From contig JADINE010000004.1 of NCBI GenBank assembly GCA_017694175.1, forward strand, positions 1 to 34,978: 34,978 bases of DNA, in the 5' to 3' direction. The notes under the pieces were generated by a model, which saw only the letters and a program-made list of their open reading frames with translations, made no database searches and had not been told where the DNA came from. The translations under genes were made by a program, and so were the position numbers. Shown in pieces: positions 31,441 through 34,978 of the stretch; within the stretch, counting starts at the first letter, position 1, and each line of letters begins with the position of its first letter. Origin of the DNA: Candidatus Enterousia excrementavium (GTDB lineage: Bacteria; Pseudomonadota; Alphaproteobacteria; Rs-D84).

Positions 31441-33528
31441 ATGAAAGCAACACGGGCAATAATTCACTATTCGTTATTTGCGGCGTTAATCGGGGCAATG
31501 CCATATTGTGCTGATGCCGCGATGCGGGTGGGTAATAATTCCCGCAGTTATGCCCAGGCTTATCAGCAAGTGAATTCGATGCGTAATCCTGTTCAAACTG
31601 CGCAGCCACAAACACAACAGATGGTTGTTGTAACCCCATCAACTGATGTCGAAAATAATTTACCGGTGCGTGTCGCAGACGAAGAATTGGCCCAGGAAAT
31701 CGCCACACAACCGACCGACAGTGCCGCGTATGATCGCTTAACCCAATGTGCAATGATTTATCCAAACGGTGAATTTGCATGGGATTCCCCCACCATTGGT
31801 TCCGGTGTGGGCGGTGCTGACACATGTGTTGCTGTTGTTGAATTGCGTGGTTATCAGGCCGGCCCAAATGGCGAAGATTTGGTGTTGGCGCGTGCAAATT
31901 TGGCGGCTGGTGACAGAATTACTTGCAATATTGGTTCGTTTCCTGAATCTACGATGATTACAAGTGCGGTTGAAAGTTTTACTTTCCCCGCAGACAGGGC
32001 GCCCACGATGGACGATGTTGTGGCCCAAATGAACCAGGAACAAAAGCAAAACGCTGGCATGAAAATTGTGGCAGGCGCATTGATTGGCGGTTTGGGTGGT
32101 AATATGAGTGGCGCCAACGATCCAGGCAACGACAGTTTGTTGGGTACAGATCGTGGCAAGGTGCAAAATACAGTTATTGGTGCGTTGTCTGGTGCTGCAT
32201 TGATGGCGGGTAATGCCTATGCCGGCAAAGTCGCAGGCGATACAATTTTATCGGCCGGTGTTAATGCTGCGGCCGGTGGTGTGGTGGGTAATATGTCCGC
32301 ATCAGGTGATTCTGTGTTGCGCATTGAACGGTGCGAAATCAATGGTGAAAGCACAACTTGTCTGTGGGGCGCATTGGTTACATCTACGGCATTACCGGAA
32401 TCGCAAACTGCGTATTATAATATTGATACGGGCGTCACATATGTTTGCGATGCAAATGGCAATAATTGCAATGAACAAGACTTGGTTTCAATCAGATTGA
32501 CCGCTTTCCCAGACAATACGGTGGATGAACTGGAACGGGATCAAATTATCGAGACCATTAATATGGACGCAGGTAAACAATACTTTATGGCCATTGAAAA
32601 TGGCAAAATCAGCATTGTTTCTGCAAGTGATGCAACCAGTGCAAATTCTGAATATGCCGATAACATAGACGGCTTGGTTACATCTACGGCATTACCGGTA
32701 TCGCAAACTGCGTATTATAATATTGATACGGGCGTCACATATGTTTGCGATGCAAATGGCAATAATTGCAATGAACAAGACTTGGGTTCAATCAGATTGA
32801 CCGCTTTCCAAGACAAAACGGTGGATGAACTGGAACGGGATCAAATTATCGAGACCATTAATATGGACGCAGGTAAACAATACCTTATGGCCATTGAAAA
32901 TGGCAAAATCAGCATTGTTTCTGCAAATGATGCAACCAGTGCAAATTCTGAATATGCCGATAACATAGACGGCAGCCGCGGTATATTTGCTAAAATTGCG
33001 TCTGCTGGTACGATTAACATAGACGGCAGCCGCGGTATATTTGCTAAAATTGCGTCTGCTGGTACGATTGATCAGCAAATTCCCGCCATGATACAAATGA
33101 CTGACAAAGCATTCGGCATGACCAGCGAAGATTGGCGCGAATGGAAATCTGCAAATGGGGCAGGGCAGCCAATTTATGGACGGTCTGGCAATGGGGTTGC
33201 ATATGCGTTATCCAAACCGGGGGACATAAATAATTTCTATCCTATGATGCAAGATGCCACCGACGGCAGCCTGATCGATTTTGGTAACAAAGCCCGCTTG
33301 AAAAGCACTTTGATTGGTGCGGGTGTTGGCGGTGCCCTGGGTGGTTTTGCAGGATACCAAGGTGCACAATTGGATGTTCAAAATCGTTGGGTGTCCGCGG
33401 TGCGTGAATACGAAGATTCATTAACCAAAGTATATTGTGTAACCGGTGACAGATATTTAAGTAAATATAACGATGCTGTGTTTATTCCCGCAATAACAAC
33501 ACCGACTGCATCAGATACAGAACAATAA
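31441..33528 (+). CDS. Large secreted protein with glycine-zipper segments and recent internal duplications
   Basis: The 695-residue protein has a signal peptide (to about ADA|AMR). A Gln/Thr/Val-rich spacer is followed by a Cys-containing domain (YDRLTQCAMIYPNGEFAW ... CNIGSF). Glycine-zipper stretches occur at GALIGGLGGNMSG and near the C-terminus (LIGAGVGGALGGFAGYQGAQLD), a pattern known to pack in or against membranes. Between them lie two almost identical 100-residue copies (VTSTALP ... YADNIDG) and then two identical 18-residue copies (NIDGSRGIFAKIASAGTI). The ATG at 31441 has GGGGAG 6 bases upstream; an in-frame ATG at 31420 has none. No named family recognised. A cell-surface or periplasmic role is inference. 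It ends at a shared terminator. Confidence 0.72.
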   Translation: MKATRAIIHYSLFAALIGAMPYCADAAMRVGNNSRSYAQAYQQVNSMRNPVQTAQPQTQQMVVVTPSTDVENNLPVRVADEELAQEIATQPTDSAAYDRLTQCAMIYPNGEFAWDSPTIGSGVGGADTCVAVVELRGYQAGPNGEDLVLARANLAAGDRITCNIGSFPESTMITSAVESFTFPADRAPTMDDVVAQMNQEQKQNAGMKIVAGALIGGLGGNMSGANDPGNDSLLGTDRGKVQNTVIGALSGAALMAGNAYAGKVAGDTILSAGVNAAAGGVVGNMSASGDSVLRIERCEINGESTTCLWGALVTSTALPESQTAYYNIDTGVTYVCDANGNNCNEQDLVSIRLTAFPDNTVDELERDQIIETINMDAGKQYFMAIENGKISIVSASDATSANSEYADNIDGLVTSTALPVSQTAYYNIDTGVTYVCDANGNNCNEQDLGSIRLTAFQDKTVDELERDQIIETINMDAGKQYLMAIENGKISIVSANDATSANSEYADNIDGSRGIFAKIASAGTINIDGSRGIFAKIASAGTIDQQIPAMIQMTDKAFGMTSEDWREWKSANGAGQPIYGRSGNGVAYALSKPGDINNFYPMMQDATDGSLIDFGNKARLKSTLIGAGVGGALGGFAGYQGAQLDVQNRWVSAVREYEDSLTKVYCVTGDRYLSKYNDAVFIPAITTPTASDTEQ
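32374..32973 (+). repeat. Tandem 300-bp duplication inside the 31441 gene
   Basis: Copy 1 is 32374-32673 and copy 2 is 32674-32973. They are in frame (100 codons each) and differ at only six bases. All six change an amino acid: E/V, V/G, P/Q, N/K, F/L and S/N. No silent difference was found by direct line-by-line comparison. Confidence 0.95.
32962..33069 (+). repeat. Perfect tandem 54-bp duplication inside the 31441 gene
   Basis: Copies at 32962-33015 and 33016-33069 are identical and in frame (18 codons). The first overlaps the last 12 bases of the 300-bp repeat, so two separate duplication events occurred at adjacent points. Confidence 0.95.
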
Positions 33529-33550
33529 AAAAACGCCCAATTGGGCGTTT
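33529..33550. terminator. Bidirectional intrinsic terminator between convergent genes
   Basis: AAACGCCCAATTGGGCGTTT is a perfect palindrome flanked by A and T runs. It serves the 31441 gene and the minus-strand glycyl-tRNA synthetase. Confidence 0.8.
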
Positions 33551-33561
33551 CTTATTACAGA

Positions 33562-34923
33562 TTATCCATTTATTATTTCCATAACGCGCTGTGGCACATC
33601 GGATATCGCCACGCGTTCCTGTTGCATGGAATCACGATGGCGCAGTGTTACTGTTTTATCTTCCATTGTTTGGTGGTCAACGGTAATACAAACTGGCGTT
33701 CCGATTTCATCGTGCCGGCGGTAATTTTTACCAATGTTGCCGGAATTTTCCAATTCTATGCGGCCAATATGTAATTTACGTAAATCGTTTTCGATACCAT
33801 TCGCAATTTCCACCAATTCAGGCACATTACGCGCCAGCGGGATAACGGCGGCCTTTACCGGGGCCAGCGCAGGTTTTAATTTCAACACCACGCGCGATTT
33901 GCCGTCTGGTAATTGTTCTTCGGTATATGCATCCAGCATAACCGCGAACATGGCGCGATTCACACCCATGGCTGTTTCAATAACATATGGGATAAAACTT
34001 TCGCCCGTTTGTGGATCACTGTACGCAAGTTTAACTGTGCTGTCACGATTTTCCATCACATGCGCATTAATTTTGAATTCGCTTTGTGATTTTGTATGTG
34101 ACCCCAGGTCGAAATCTTGGCGGTTATGAATACCTTCGACTTCGTCAAATCCATCTGGGAATTCGTATTCGATATCGCCGGCGGCCTTGGCATAATGGGC
34201 CAGTTTTTCATGTGGTGTAAAACGCAATTTATTTGCAGGTATTCCCAACACATCAATCCACCACGCCATGCGGATTTTTTTCCACATTTCAAAATATTTT
34301 TCATCATCCGCAGGATTTACAAAATACTGCATTTCTGCCTGTTCAAATTCGCGCATACGGAACACGAAACCACGCGGTGAAATTTCATTACGAAATGCTT
34401 TGCCAATTTGGGCAATACCAAACGGCAATTTATGCGGACATGCATCCAAAACATTTTTAAAATTAACATATGTAGTGGTTGCAGTTTCAGGCCGCAAATA
34501 CGCGTTTATTTCGCCATCGGCCGTTGCGCCGATTGACAGCCCCATCATTAATTGGTATGCGCGTGGCGGGGTTAAATCAGTACTGCCACAATTATCGCAT
34601 TTTGTTTGGTCGCGCATTTTATCCTGGCGCATACGGGCGCCACATTTTTTGCATTCGACCAATGGGTCGGAAAAACTGGATTCATGCCCAGAATATTTCC
34701 ACATTAAACGGTTTGTGATAACCGCTGCTTCCAATCCTTCTATATCATTACGGGAATAAATCATAGAATTCCACCAAGCATTGCGGATATTTTTCATTAA
34801 CTCCACGCCGTATGGACCGTAATCATATGTACCGCCCATTCCCCCATAGATTTCAGAACCTGTAAAAATAAAACCACGCCGTTTGCATAATGCGACGATA
34901 TCATTAACAGTTTTTGCTGGCAT
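33562..34923 (-). CDS. glyS: Glycyl-tRNA synthetase, single-chain dimeric type
   Basis: This class II enzyme attaches glycine to tRNA-Gly in the cytoplasm. The 453-residue protein is the alpha2 (eukaryal/archaeal/Gram-positive) form: GFIFTGSEIYGGMGGTYDYGPYG at the start, a four-Cys zinc site CKKCGARM ... CDNCG (Cys91, 94, 109, 112), RPET (144-147), motif 2 FRNEISPRGFVFRMREFEQAEMQYF (177-201), and a C-terminal anticodon domain. Most alphaproteobacteria instead use separate alpha and beta chains (GlyQ and GlyS), so this form stands out. ATG 34923 is preferred over a TTG at 34935 because GGGGGTT sits 5 bases before it. It is complete, with a shared terminator. No convincing promoter is visible in the short remaining upstream sequence. 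Confidence 0.93.
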   Translation of the reverse strand: MPAKTVNDIVALCKRRGFIFTGSEIYGGMGGTYDYGPYGVELMKNIRNAWWNSMIYSRNDIEGLEAAVITNRLMWKYSGHESSFSDPLVECKKCGARMRQDKMRDQTKCDNCGSTDLTPPRAYQLMMGLSIGATADGEINAYLRPETATTTYVNFKNVLDACPHKLPFGIAQIGKAFRNEISPRGFVFRMREFEQAEMQYFVNPADDEKYFEMWKKIRMAWWIDVLGIPANKLRFTPHEKLAHYAKAAGDIEYEFPDGFDEVEGIHNRQDFDLGSHTKSQSEFKINAHVMENRDSTVKLAYSDPQTGESFIPYVIETAMGVNRAMFAVMLDAYTEEQLPDGKSRVVLKLKPALAPVKAAVIPLARNVPELVEIANGIENDLRKLHIGRIELENSGNIGKNYRRHDEIGTPVCITVDHQTMEDKTVTLRHRDSMQQERVAISDVPQRVMEIING

Positions 34924-34978
34924 TTTAACCCCCAAATTTTACCGATGTATTGTTATACAGAATTTATTTGTTTGCAAC

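Noticed and set aside
32374-33069. The direct repeats as a CRISPR array or insertion sequence
   Set aside because: They are in-frame tandem copies inside one protein gene, with no spacers, no transposase and no terminal inverted repeats.

Overview
The window looks like chromosome of a moderately AT-rich Gram-negative bacterium, most likely an alphaproteobacterium. HemW, TrhP, MltB, CvpA, an OlsB/OlsA ornithine-lipid pair and a GuaC-type GMP reductase fit that reading. The many secreted Cys-rich and beta-barrel proteins of unknown function remind me of uncultured gut alphaproteobacterial lineages, but that placement is inference. TGA, TAG and TAA all act as stops, so the code is standard. I see no prophage, insertion sequence, CRISPR array or rRNA.

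Layout. 1-3.5 kb: the 3' end of a phospholipase D/cardiolipin-synthase-like gene, a long inverted repeat, a secreted Cys-rich protein and two family 2 glycosyltransferases. 3.5-5.3 kb, minus strand: guaC, then a promoter, a leader with mutually exclusive hairpins and a terminator in front of a tiny HTH-like gene. 5.3-9.5 kb: a large secreted protein with repeated C-x6-C motifs, a porin-like barrel and a small hypothetical protein. 9.5-12.5 kb, minus: hemW and an M13 metallopeptidase. 12.6-18.5 kb: an outer-membrane barrel, a lytic transglycosylase, then olsB-olsA-proS. 18.6-24.8 kb: lactate dehydrogenase, a small GNAT protein, a membrane-anchored spermidine-synthase-like protein, an HTH protein, a CPHC thiol oxidoreductase, CvpA, a barrel and a small membrane protein. 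24.8-28.1 kb, minus: a surface lipoprotein followed by its probable SLAM-type translocator (type XI secretion), behind a structured leader and a strong promoter, next to tRNA-Thr(UGU). 28.2-28.8 kb, minus: an exported Cys-rich protein fused to an acyl carrier protein domain. 28.9-35 kb: trhP, another barrel, a large secreted protein with very recent internal duplications, and a glycyl-tRNA synthetase.

The dominant theme is the cell envelope: at least five beta-barrels, a lipoprotein export pair, peptidoglycan cleavage, ornithine-lipid and phospholipid enzymes, glycosyltransferases, and several Cys-rich exported proteins that would need disulfide chemistry such as the CPHC protein may provide. 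The best candidates for something undescribed are the exported ACP fusion (28178-28819) and the attenuator-like leader at 3727-3893. The SLAM/lipoprotein pair and the duplications at 32374-33069, in which every difference between the 300-bp copies changes an amino acid, follow.
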